Of a DNA stretch of 14,824 bases, positions 1-6,173 are shown piece after piece. Every line of letters begins with the position of its first letter. Within the stretch, counting starts at the first letter, position 1. A program made the position numbers and the translations under genes. Under the pieces are notes generated by a model that was not told the DNA's origin, made no database searches, and saw only the letters and a program-made list of their open reading frames with translations. Source of the stretch: Clostridia bacterium (GTDB lineage: Bacteria > Bacillota > Clostridia > Oscillospirales > CAG-272); assembly GCA_017407375.1 (NCBI GenBank), contig JAFQWT010000176.1, positions 1 through 14,824 on the forward strand, written 5' to 3'.

Positions 1-1271
1 ACTTCTTCGGTACCGACTACGCCGACCGCCGCGTGGTGGTGGGCGAGGGCGACACCCTGACCCTTGGCAAGCACACTCTGGCCTTTGTCACCGCCCCCAT
101 GGTCCACTGGCCCGAGGTCATCGTGACCTACGATGCCTACGACAAGGTCCTCTTCTCTGCTGACGGCTTTGGCAAGTTTGGCGCCCTGGATGCCGAGGAG
201 GACGGCATCGTCATTGCCTATACCTCGGTGTACGGCAACACGAAAAAGGCCGTCCTTCAGCTGGCCGAGGCGCTCCGCGCCAACGGCTGCCCGAAGGTGG
301 TGGTCAACGACCTTGCCCGCTGCGATATGGCCGAGGCGGTGGAGGATGCCTTCCGCTATTCCAAGCTGGTCCTGGCCACCACGACCTACAACGCGGGCAT
401 CTTCCCCTTCATGCGTACCTTCCTCCACCACTTGACCGAGCGCAACTACTCCAACCGCACGGTGGCCCTGGTGGAGAACGGCAGCTGGGCCCCCCTGGCC
501 GCCAAGGTGATGCGCTCAGAGCTTGAGGGTTGCAAGAACCTCACCTTTGCCGAAACCACGGTGCGGATCACCTCCGCCCTCAACGAGGAGAGCAAGGCGG
601 CCATCAAGGCGCTGGCCGAGGAGCTTTGCAAGGAATACCTGGCCCTCTCGGACGATGCCCCCGTGAAGAACGACCCGACCGCCCTCTTTAACATCGGCTA
701 CGGGCTGTACGTTGTCACCTCGAATGACGGAAAGAAGGACAACGGCCTGATCGTCAACACCGTCACACAGCTGACCAGCACCCCGAACCGCGTGGCGGTG
801 ACCATCAACAAGCAAAACTACTCTCACCACGTGATCAAGGGCTCGGGCGTTATGAACGTCAACTGCCTGACGGTGGACGCCCCCTTCTCGGTCTTTGAGG
901 CCTTTGGCTTTGTGAGCGGGCGGAACGTGGATAAGTTTGCCGGCTGTGAGCCCCTGCGCTCCGAGAACGGCCTTGTGGTCCTCCCCCGCTACATCAACGC
1001 CTTCCTTTCCCTGAAGGTGGTGCAGTACCTGGACCTTGATACGCACGGCATGTTCATTTGCGAGGTGACCGAGGCACGCGTCCTCTCCGACCGCGAGGCC
1101 ATGACCTACGCCTATTACCACGCAAACGTCAAGCCGAAGCCCGCGACCGAGGGCAAAAAGGGGTACGTTTGCAAGATCTGCGGCTACGTGTACGAGGGCG
1201 AGACCCTTCCCGAGGACTTTGAATGCCCGCTTTGCAAGCACGGCGCACAGGATTTTGAAGAGATCAAATAA
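1..1271 (+). CDS. Flavodiiron protein - flavin reductase - rubredoxin fusion, 5'-partial, with apparent internal deletion
   Basis: The gene enters from beyond the left edge; the frame is open from base 3, and the GTG at 33 is only an internal codon. Domains in order are: the end of the metallo-beta-lactamase diiron domain (about 3-194, with the His of VHWPEV at 105-107 and the Asp of FSADGFGKFG 19 residues later, matching two known iron ligands); a flavodoxin domain for FMN (about 204-632, YTSVYGNT phosphate loop); a flavin reductase-like domain (about 678-1127); and a rubredoxin (about 1164-1262, CKIC and CPLC). Known family members reduce O2 or NO using electrons from rubredoxin. Moorella makes FprA and the flavin reductase-rubredoxin Hrb as two proteins; here both are fused in one chain. 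Between FGALDAEED and GIVIAY about 75-80 residues expected in the family are absent, including the CPLHGP histidine ligand. Family assignment is sure; whether the protein works is not. Confidence 0.93.
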   Translation, partial: FFGTDYADRRVVVGEGDTLTLGKHTLAFVTAPMVHWPEVIVTYDAYDKVLFSADGFGKFGALDAEEDGIVIAYTSVYGNTKKAVLQLAEALRANGCPKVVVNDLARCDMAEAVEDAFRYSKLVLATTTYNAGIFPFMRTFLHHLTERNYSNRTVALVENGSWAPLAAKVMRSELEGCKNLTFAETTVRITSALNEESKAAIKALAEELCKEYLALSDDAPVKNDPTALFNIGYGLYVVTSNDGKKDNGLIVNTVTQLTSTPNRVAVTINKQNYSHHVIKGSGVMNVNCLTVDAPFSVFEAFGFVSGRNVDKFAGCEPLRSENGLVVLPRYINAFLSLKVVQYLDLDTHGMFICEVTEARVLSDREAMTYAYYHANVKPKPATEGKKGYVCKICGYVYEGETLPEDFECPLCKHGAQDFEEIK

Positions 1272-1295
1272 AAATAAATATATAAGGAGAATGTC

Positions 1296-1454
1296 ATGAA
1301 GTACGTTTGCGATCTTTGCGGCTGGGAGTACGACGAGGCCCTCGGTGACGAGGAGAACGGCATTGCCCCCGGCACGAAATTTGCCGACCTTCCCGAGGAT
1401 TTCGAGTGCCCGCTCTGCGGTGCCGGGAAGAGCGAGTTTTCCGAGGCGGAATAA
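1296..1454 (+). CDS. Rubredoxin, stand-alone (52 aa)
   Basis: A 52-residue protein with the two CxxC pairs of a rubredoxin: CDLC at residues 5-8 and CPLCG from 38, separated by the classical 29-residue loop. These four cysteines bind one iron that carries single electrons in the cytoplasm. The ATG at 1296 is preceded by AAGGAG (1284-1289) at 6 nt; the ATG at 1291 meets a stop after two codons and is not the start. The gene begins 24 nt after the flavodiiron-rubredoxin fusion and ends just before a hairpin terminator, so it is very probably the last gene of that operon and a likely electron donor to its neighbour or to peroxide-reducing enzymes. Spacing, length and motifs all match the family. 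Confidence 0.95.
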   Translation: MKYVCDLCGWEYDEALGDEENGIAPGTKFADLPEDFECPLCGAGKSEFSEAE

Positions 1455-1486
1455 GAAAAAAAGGCACCTGCGGGTGCCTTTTTTTG
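1455..1486 (+). terminator. Intrinsic terminator after rubredoxin
   Basis: A perfect 8-bp stem, AAGGCACC (1461-1468) and GGTGCCTT (1473-1480), closes a TGCG loop. It is followed by further T residues to 1485 and preceded by an A run. It starts directly after the rubredoxin stop codon and should end the + strand redox operon. Confidence 0.92.
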
Positions 1487-1514
1487 TATAAAGCGGGAAT
1501 AGGGGGGCATACTT
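1486..1514 (+). promoter_or_regulatory. Candidate forespore-type (sigma-F/sigma-G) promoter
   Basis: GTATA at 1486-1490 and CATACTT at 1508-1514 are separated by 17 nt. This resembles the Bacillus sigma-G pattern (GHATR, 17-18 nt, CATNHTA) with one mismatch. The stretch GGGCATACTT also fits the sigma-F -10 pattern at 9 of 10 positions. Transcription would start near 1521, about 10 nt before the ribosome binding site of the ferritin-like gene. I see no sigma-A promoter in this gap. The match is by eye, on short motifs, and in a region that abuts the previous terminator. Confidence 0.4.
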
Positions 1515-1539
1515 CTAATAAATCCCAACAAAGGAGAAG

Positions 1540-1998
1540 ATGAAAATGACACCCAACCAGAAGGAAACCTCCCTCTTAAAGGACCTTAAGGACCAGGAAA
1601 CGCTGTGCATCGGCAAATACGGCCGCTATGCGGGTGAGGCAAAGTCTGAGGAGCTGCGCTGCCTTTTCAACGAGCTGAAATCGAACGAGGAGGCCCACCT
1701 CGCCTCCATCACCTCGATGATGGACGGCACCGTGCCCGCGGCAGGCGGCACCCTCAAGGCCAACAACGACAACTGCTGTGCCGTCTCCTACAAGAGCGAG
1801 GACGACAAAAAGAGCGATGCCTTCCTCTGCCAGGACATGCTGGCCTCCGAGAAGCACGTGTCCACGACCTACAACACCTCGGTCTTTGAATTCCGCGACC
1901 CCGCGGCACGCAAGATGCTCTCCCACATCCAGGCGGAGGAGCAGCAGCACGGCGAGAAGATCTACGCCTATATGGCGGCCAACGGCATGTATTCGTAA
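1540..1998 (+). CDS. Ferritin-like, CotF-type spore coat family protein
   Basis: A 152-residue, mostly helical protein of the clostridial ferritin-like family often annotated as spore coat protein. It has two similar halves. NEEAHL in the first half, ASEKHV at the start of the second, and EEQQHGEKIYAYM near the C-terminus supply Glu/His pairs that resemble ferritin-like metal ligands. The family motif VSTTYNTSVFEF is present. NDNCCAV lies in the linker between halves. Metal binding is inferred, not shown, and the real role in this family is poorly known. AAGGAG (1531-1536) lies 3 nt before the ATG at 1540 and 9 nt before a second ATG at 1546; relatives often begin MxMT, so I keep 1540, but 1546 is possible. 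The gene sits alone between two terminators, downstream of rubredoxin genes, with a candidate forespore promoter. Confidence 0.85.
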   Translation: MKMTPNQKETSLLKDLKDQETLCIGKYGRYAGEAKSEELRCLFNELKSNEEAHLASITSMMDGTVPAAGGTLKANNDNCCAVSYKSEDDKKSDAFLCQDMLASEKHVSTTYNTSVFEFRDPAARKMLSHIQAEEQQHGEKIYAYMAANGMYS

Positions 1999-2034
1999 GG
2001 GATTCGGGCTTCGGATTTCGGCATAAGCGCAAAC

Positions 2035-2075
2035 AAAAAGGGGTTATACGGCTTTGGCCGTCTAGCCCCTTTTTT
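2035..2075. terminator. Bidirectional intrinsic terminator, repeat copy 1
   Basis: An A run (2035-2039) is followed by GGGG (2040-2043), an inner stem ACGGC (2048-2052) with GCCGT (2057-2061) around a TTTG loop, then CCCC (2066-2069) and a T run to 2075. The stem is about 13 bp with one wobble and one mismatch. The A and T tracts make it usable in both directions. It ends transcripts of the + strand ferritin-like gene, whose stop codon is 37 nt upstream of the A run. Confidence 0.9.
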
Positions 2076-2102
2076 GCATCTTCGTAATTCGTTTTTATTT
2101 CA

Positions 2103-2132
2103 GGGTTGAAAAACTGCGTTTTTCTTCCACCC
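2103..2132. other. Stem-loop A of the 214-bp repeat
   Basis: GAAAAAC (2108-2114) pairs perfectly with GTTTTTC (2118-2124) around a TGC loop. GGGT (2103-2106) can extend the stem with ACCC (2129-2132) across a small internal loop. The same structure recurs 214 bp later (2317-2346) without change. Its function is unknown. Confidence 0.65.
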
Positions 2133-2166
2133 GATTATATTTTGTTTGCTATTTTCGCTCTCGCCC

Positions 2167-2200
2167 TCTCGACGTACCCTTGTACGCCTTCGGGTCGAGA
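2167..2200. other. Stem-loop B of the 214-bp repeat
   Basis: CGTAC (2173-2177) pairs with GTACG (2182-2186) around a CCTT loop. TCTCGA (2167-2172) pairs with TCGAGA (2195-2200), leaving an 8-nt bulge on the 3' side. In copy 2 (2381-2414) one outer base pair is lost by a T to G change. Its function is unknown. Confidence 0.6.
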
Positions 2201-2248
2201 TCAAAAATTTCTGCTCGGAATCCGCGCGCCCTCGGCATAAGCGCAAAC

Positions 2249-2289
2249 AAAAAGGGGTTATACGGCTTTGGCCGTCTGGCCCCTTTTTT
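2249..2289. terminator. Bidirectional intrinsic terminator, repeat copy 2
   Basis: This is the same hairpin as at 2035-2075, shifted by 214 bp. One stem base has changed from A to G, which turns a T-A pair into a T-G wobble and so keeps the fold. It lies between two other terminators and probably serves as a backup in both directions. Confidence 0.85.
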
Positions 2290-2462
2290 GCATTTTCGTA
2301 ATTCGTTTTTATTTCAGGGTTGAAAAACTGCGTTTTTCTTCCACCCGATTATATTTTGTTTGCTATTTTCGCTCTCGCCCTCTCGACGTACCCTTGTACG
2401 CCTTCGGGGCGAGATCAAAAATTTCTGCTCGGAATCCGCGCGCCCTCGGCATAAGCGCAAAC

Positions 2463-2503
2463 AAAAAGGGGTTATATGGCTTTGGCCGTTTAGCCCCTTT
2501 TTT
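2463..2503. terminator. Bidirectional intrinsic terminator, repeat copy 3
   Basis: This is the third copy of the hairpin. An inner C-G pair has become T-G, so pairing is kept. On the - strand it lies directly after the YitT-family stop codon (2510-2512) and ends in a run of T, so it is the natural terminator of the long - strand operon. Confidence 0.9.
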
Positions 2504-2509
2504 ATTTTG

Positions 2510-3388
2510 TTATACGGCGCGGAAGCCCTTGCCGATGATCTCCGAGGTGTCCGAAACGATGATGAAGGAGTGGGGATCGACCTCCTTGCAGAACCTGCGC
2601 AGGCGCGCCCCCTCAATGCGCTTGCAGACGGTGAGGAGCACCGCCTTATCCTCCCCCGTGAAGCCGCCCGTGCCCGAAAGCTCGGTATAGCCGTGGTGGA
2701 TGGTGCGCATGATGTAAGCACCGATCTCCTCCTTTTTGGTGGTGATGATGGTGAAATACTTGCAGGTACCGATGCTTTCAATGACGCCGTCCACCACAAA
2801 GGCCTTGGCGAAAAGGCCAAGCAGGGAGAAGATGCCCGTTTGGACGTCAAAGACGAGGAAGGTCGAGGCAGCGATCAGAAAGTCGGTAGCGAGCAGGGCC
2901 TTGCCGATGTCCAGCGAGGTGTACTTCTTTAGGAGCATGGCCACAATGTCGGTGCCGCCGCTAGAGGCGCCCACGCGGAACATCAGCGCCGAGCCGATAG
3001 CCGTAAGAAGAATGGCCGAGACAAGGTCCAGCACCGGCTCCTCGGTGATGGGGGCCGCCAGCGGCACCAGCCACTCAAGAAGCATGGTGGCGCCCGAAAA
3101 GAGGAGACTGCAATAGACGGTCTTGATGCCGAAATCCTTACCGACAAAGATAAGTCCCACAACAAGAAGCACCACGTTGATCGCCATAATAAGGGTGGCG
3201 GGCGTGACGAACGAGCTTTGGATGGCGGCGCCAAGCACGGTACTGATACCGCTGACGCCACCCGTTGAAAAGCCGTTGGGGATCTTAAAGAAGTAAACAC
3301 CGACAGTAAGGAGGCATACCCCCAGCGTCATAAGGAGCAGCTCCGAAAGATTTTTTCTACTGAAAAAGGAGGCAAGCTTCATTTTCAT
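2510..3388 (-). CDS. YitT family membrane protein (DUF161 plus DUF2179)
   Basis: A 292-residue membrane protein of the YitT family. Hydrophobic segments lie near residues 15-33, 61-82, 88-110, 119-139 and 162-195. The family signatures PNGFSTGGVSG (37-47) and SSGGTDIVAM (142-151) are present. The soluble C-terminal part (about 210-292) is the DUF2179 domain typical of the family. The substrate or partner of these proteins is not known, although transport has been suggested. The ATG at 3388 comes 3 nt after the stop of the GH2 gene and leaves almost no room for a ribosome site; TGAGG, which includes that stop codon, lies 7 nt before the ATG at 3382, so the protein may start two codons later. 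It is the last gene of the operon. Confidence 0.92.
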   Translation of the reverse strand: MKMKLASFFSRKNLSELLLMTLGVCLLTVGVYFFKIPNGFSTGGVSGISTVLGAAIQSSFVTPATLIMAINVVLLVVGLIFVGKDFGIKTVYCSLLFSGATMLLEWLVPLAAPITEEPVLDLVSAILLTAIGSALMFRVGASSGGTDIVAMLLKKYTSLDIGKALLATDFLIAASTFLVFDVQTGIFSLLGLFAKAFVVDGVIESIGTCKYFTIITTKKEEIGAYIMRTIHHGYTELSGTGGFTGEDKAVLLTVCKRIEGARLRRFCKEVDPHSFIIVSDTSEIIGKGFRAV

Positions 3389-3391
3389 ACC

Positions 3392-6163
3392 TCACGAAAG
3401 AATGAGGCGGGGCTGGCTGCCAAGGCCCGAGGGCTTCCCGCCCCACGCCTTGACAAGGAAGCGGATGTCAAGCTCCTCCCCCGCCGCCGCCGTGAAGAGG
3501 ATGCGCTGTTTCTGATAGACCTTCTCGTCCGTGTAGATCTCCTTCCCGTTGATGCTGACGGCAAAGACCTCAGCAAACGGCTTGACCTCCAGGGCGCCCT
3601 CAAGGATCGCGCCCTTGTTCTTCGGCATGGTGATGCGCGCACGGTAGAAGCGCCAGCCACGGCAGAAGGCAAACTCGGGCGTGCCGAGCGTGATCGGCGA
3701 GAGGGTGTTCATGTCGTTATCGGCGATCGGGCGGGCGTAATCGGGGCGCTCCTCCACAATGTCCGAGGCGGTGATGCCCACAAGGAAGCGCGAGTCGCAG
3801 GTGGCAACGCGCAGCGCCTCCGCGGTGCCCTTGACGTCAAGGGTTACGGTGGCATCGGCAAGGCCGTCCACCGAGGCAGTGAGGCGGAGGGCAGTGTCGG
3901 TGCGGGTGTCGGGCGCCGCCACGATAACGGCGGCAAGCCCCGCAAAGAGATCGCGCTCGGGGCGGGTATCGTCCTCATGCGAGTTCGGGTTGCCGTTGCC
4001 CGTGCCAAGGATCTTCCCCCCCTCCACCGAGAAGGTGACGTGGTGGGTAGCGGTCGGGACGACGGTGCCCTCAGCATCGACAAGGCACACGCTGACCGAG
4101 GTGGCGTCGGCGCCGTCACCAAGGAGGACGGTCTTGTAGGGCATAAGGCGGATCGCCACGGGCTTCCCTGCCGTTTTGCGCTCACAGGTAGCCACGGCCA
4201 CACCGTCACGGTAGCCCACGGCCGAGAGCGTGCCCGCCATGAAGGGGACCTGCCACTCGTTCTGCTCGGTGACCTTATTCTCGCGGCGACCGAGCGAGGT
4301 GCCGTTCAGGAAAAGCTCGACCGCATCACAGTTTGAGATCGTCATCACGCGGACGGTGGTTCCCTCCTCAAAGCTCCAGTGGGGGGTGATGTGGATCATG
4401 GGGGCATCGGTATAGCAGGCCTTCGTGAAGTAGTACGCCGCCTTCGGGTGGCCGCAGGTGTCCATCAGACCAAACTGCGAGGAGACAGAGGGCCAGGCAA
4501 AGGGCGTGGGCTCACCGCGGTAGTCAAAGCCCGTCCAGATGAAGATGCCCGAATACCACGGGCGGGTCAGGACCTTTTCCCAGGCGGTACGGACGGTGGA
4601 GCCCCAGGACGGGAACTCCTCGTCATAGTCCGACATGACCTGCGGGTCGTTCGGAAAGCTCTCAGCGCCCGAATCCTTGATCTTGCCGCGGGGAGAGGTC
4701 TCAACGCAGCCGCGCGTGGCAAGGGTCGAGCAGTTTTCCGAGCCGATGATGGGGAGATCCGGATATTTCTCGTGCTCTCCGTCAAGGATGCGGTAGCCGT
4801 AATTGATGCCCGCGGCATCCATATACTGCCCGGCGCCCGAGGCGTTGCCGTTCATCGCGCCGAGGATGAGGCGGGTCTTGTCCAGCTGCTCCACGGTGGC
4901 GCGCTGGCGGCGGAAGATGGCGGCGCCCTCATCCGTGTTTTGCAGGGGCTCCTCGTTAAAGAGCGACCAGAACACCACCGACGGGTGGTTGCGGTCACGG
5001 CGGACGAGGGCGCGGAGGTAGTCAAGCTCCTCACGGGAGCATTCAAAGCGGCGATGCTCGTCCATAGCGATAAGACCGTAACGGTCACAGGCCGTGAGGA
5101 TCTCGGGGGCGGGGGGATTATGGGCCGAGCGGTAGGCGTTGGCGCCCATGTCCTTAAGCAGCGCCACGCGCATCTCTTGAATGGCATCGGGCACCGCCAC
5201 GCCGACACCCGCGTGGTCCTGGTGGTTGCAGACGCCACGGAGATACAGCTGGCGGCCGTTCAGGAAGAAGCCGTTTTTGGGATCGACCGAATAGGTGCGG
5301 TAGCCGTAGGTCTCGGTGACGGTGTCAAGGACGTTGCCCTCGGCGTCATGAAGGACGATCTTTGCCGTATAGAGGTTCGGGGCGTCCACGTCCCAGCGGT
5401 GAACGGCCAAGACGGGGAGAGAGAGCGAGACGTCCCTTGTGGTCGAGGGTCCGACCGTGACGGGGGCCGTGCCCGTGGCCACGGGGGTCCCCTCATAAAG
5501 GAGCGTGACCGCCAGCGTGCCCGAGAGCTCCTTATCGTACTCGCTGTTCTCCACCGTGACCGTCACGGGAGTGTCGAAATCGTCATTCTCCACGTGGACG
5601 GGCAGGATCGAGACACCGTCATGTGCGATGTGTAAAGGTTCCTTTACATAAAGGTTGACGTGGCGGTAGATGCCTGCGCCCTCGTACCACCAGCCGTTGG
5701 CGGTCTTACCGTCGACAAAGACGGCCAGGGTGTTGGGCATATCGCCAAAGTAGGCGCGGTCGGTGACGTCCACCTCCACGCCGATGTAGCCGTTTTGGTG
5801 GCGGCAAAGGAGGGAGCCGTTGAAGTAGATGCGGGAAAAGACCGAGATGCCCTCAAAGGAGAGGAGGATGTGCTTGCCCTCCCATTCCTTCGGGAGGAGG
5901 AACACCTTACGGTACCACGCATCCTCCTTGCGGAGGTAGGAGTGGGAAATGTCCCCGTCCCTATCGCGCGGCATCCCCACGATGTAATCGTGCGGCAGAT
6001 CGACCGTTTGCCAGTCGGCATCGTCCCACTCACGCGAGGCGGGGTTGTACTGCCGCCCGGCCTTGGTGGAATAGTAGGCATCGGTATGGGAGTTCTTCTT
6101 GGTGCTTTCGGCGTCACCGAGGTGGAATTTCCACTCGGTATCCAGCGATATCTTTTGGCGCAT
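3392..6163 (-). CDS. Glycoside hydrolase family 2, probable beta-galactosidase
   Basis: A 923-residue LacZ-type GH2 enzyme without a signal peptide, so it should hydrolyse imported beta-galactosides in the cytoplasm. Layout: jelly-roll sugar-binding domain (about 1-178), Ig-like domain (about 183-290), TIM barrel (about 295-580), then Ig-like modules including a DUF4982-like region (about 590-660), a GH2 C-terminal Ig domain (about 665-780) and a last beta-rich module (about 790-923). The probable acid/base is Glu404 in WSLFNEEP and the nucleophile Glu476 in IIGSENCSTLATRG, 72 residues apart; in E. coli LacZ the two are 76 apart. RGVCNHQDH and YRSAHNPP are also conserved GH2 motifs. AAGGAG precedes the ATG by about 6 nt and overlaps the tgt stop; the gap to tgt is 10 nt. 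Specificity (galactoside or another beta-glycoside) cannot be read safely. No sugar transporter or regulator is adjacent. Confidence 0.92.
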   Translation of the reverse strand: MRQKISLDTEWKFHLGDAESTKKNSHTDAYYSTKAGRQYNPASREWDDADWQTVDLPHDYIVGMPRDRDGDISHSYLRKEDAWYRKVFLLPKEWEGKHILLSFEGISVFSRIYFNGSLLCRHQNGYIGVEVDVTDRAYFGDMPNTLAVFVDGKTANGWWYEGAGIYRHVNLYVKEPLHIAHDGVSILPVHVENDDFDTPVTVTVENSEYDKELSGTLAVTLLYEGTPVATGTAPVTVGPSTTRDVSLSLPVLAVHRWDVDAPNLYTAKIVLHDAEGNVLDTVTETYGYRTYSVDPKNGFFLNGRQLYLRGVCNHQDHAGVGVAVPDAIQEMRVALLKDMGANAYRSAHNPPAPEILTACDRYGLIAMDEHRRFECSREELDYLRALVRRDRNHPSVVFWSLFNEEPLQNTDEGAAIFRRQRATVEQLDKTRLILGAMNGNASGAGQYMDAAGINYGYRILDGEHEKYPDLPIIGSENCSTLATRGCVETSPRGKIKDSGAESFPNDPQVMSDYDEEFPSWGSTVRTAWEKVLTRPWYSGIFIWTGFDYRGEPTPFAWPSVSSQFGLMDTCGHPKAAYYFTKACYTDAPMIHITPHWSFEEGTTVRVMTISNCDAVELFLNGTSLGRRENKVTEQNEWQVPFMAGTLSAVGYRDGVAVATCERKTAGKPVAIRLMPYKTVLLGDGADATSVSVCLVDAEGTVVPTATHHVTFSVEGGKILGTGNGNPNSHEDDTRPERDLFAGLAAVIVAAPDTRTDTALRLTASVDGLADATVTLDVKGTAEALRVATCDSRFLVGITASDIVEERPDYARPIADNDMNTLSPITLGTPEFAFCRGWRFYRARITMPKNKGAILEGALEVKPFAEVFAVSINGKEIYTDEKVYQKQRILFTAAAGEELDIRFLVKAWGGKPSGLGSQPRLILS

Positions 6164-6173
6164 GGCTATCTCC

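Larger units (their letters stand above)
2018..2503. repeat. 214-bp tandem repeat, two full copies plus partial third
   Basis: The segment starting GCATAAGCGC occurs at 2021, 2235 and 2449, a period of exactly 214 bp. Comparing copy 1 (2021-2234) with copy 2 (2235-2448) by eye I find three substitutions: A to G in the terminator stem, C to T just after it, and T to G near the end of the second hairpin. The third copy stops after the terminator (about 2503) and differs from copy 1 at two stem positions. The unit is noticeably more AT-rich than the flanking genes. It fills the gap between convergent genes and contains no convincing coding region. It may be a local copy of a dispersed intergenic repeat of this lineage; that is inference. 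Confidence 0.95.

Noticed and set aside
1184..1552. Open frame of 122 codons on the - strand opposite the rubredoxins
   Set aside because: It crosses the rubredoxin terminator and lies opposite two genes with perfect rubredoxin motifs; it is an antisense shadow.
2018..2503. Tandem repeats as a CRISPR array
   Set aside because: The whole 214-bp unit is repeated with no unique spacers, and the repeated hairpin is a terminator with A and T tracts. No cas gene is present.
2268..2932. Open frames of 140-190 codons across the repeat and the 3' end of yitT, on both strands
   Set aside because: They run through terminator hairpins and repeat copies and then read yitT in the wrong frame. No conserved motif or ribosome site supports them.
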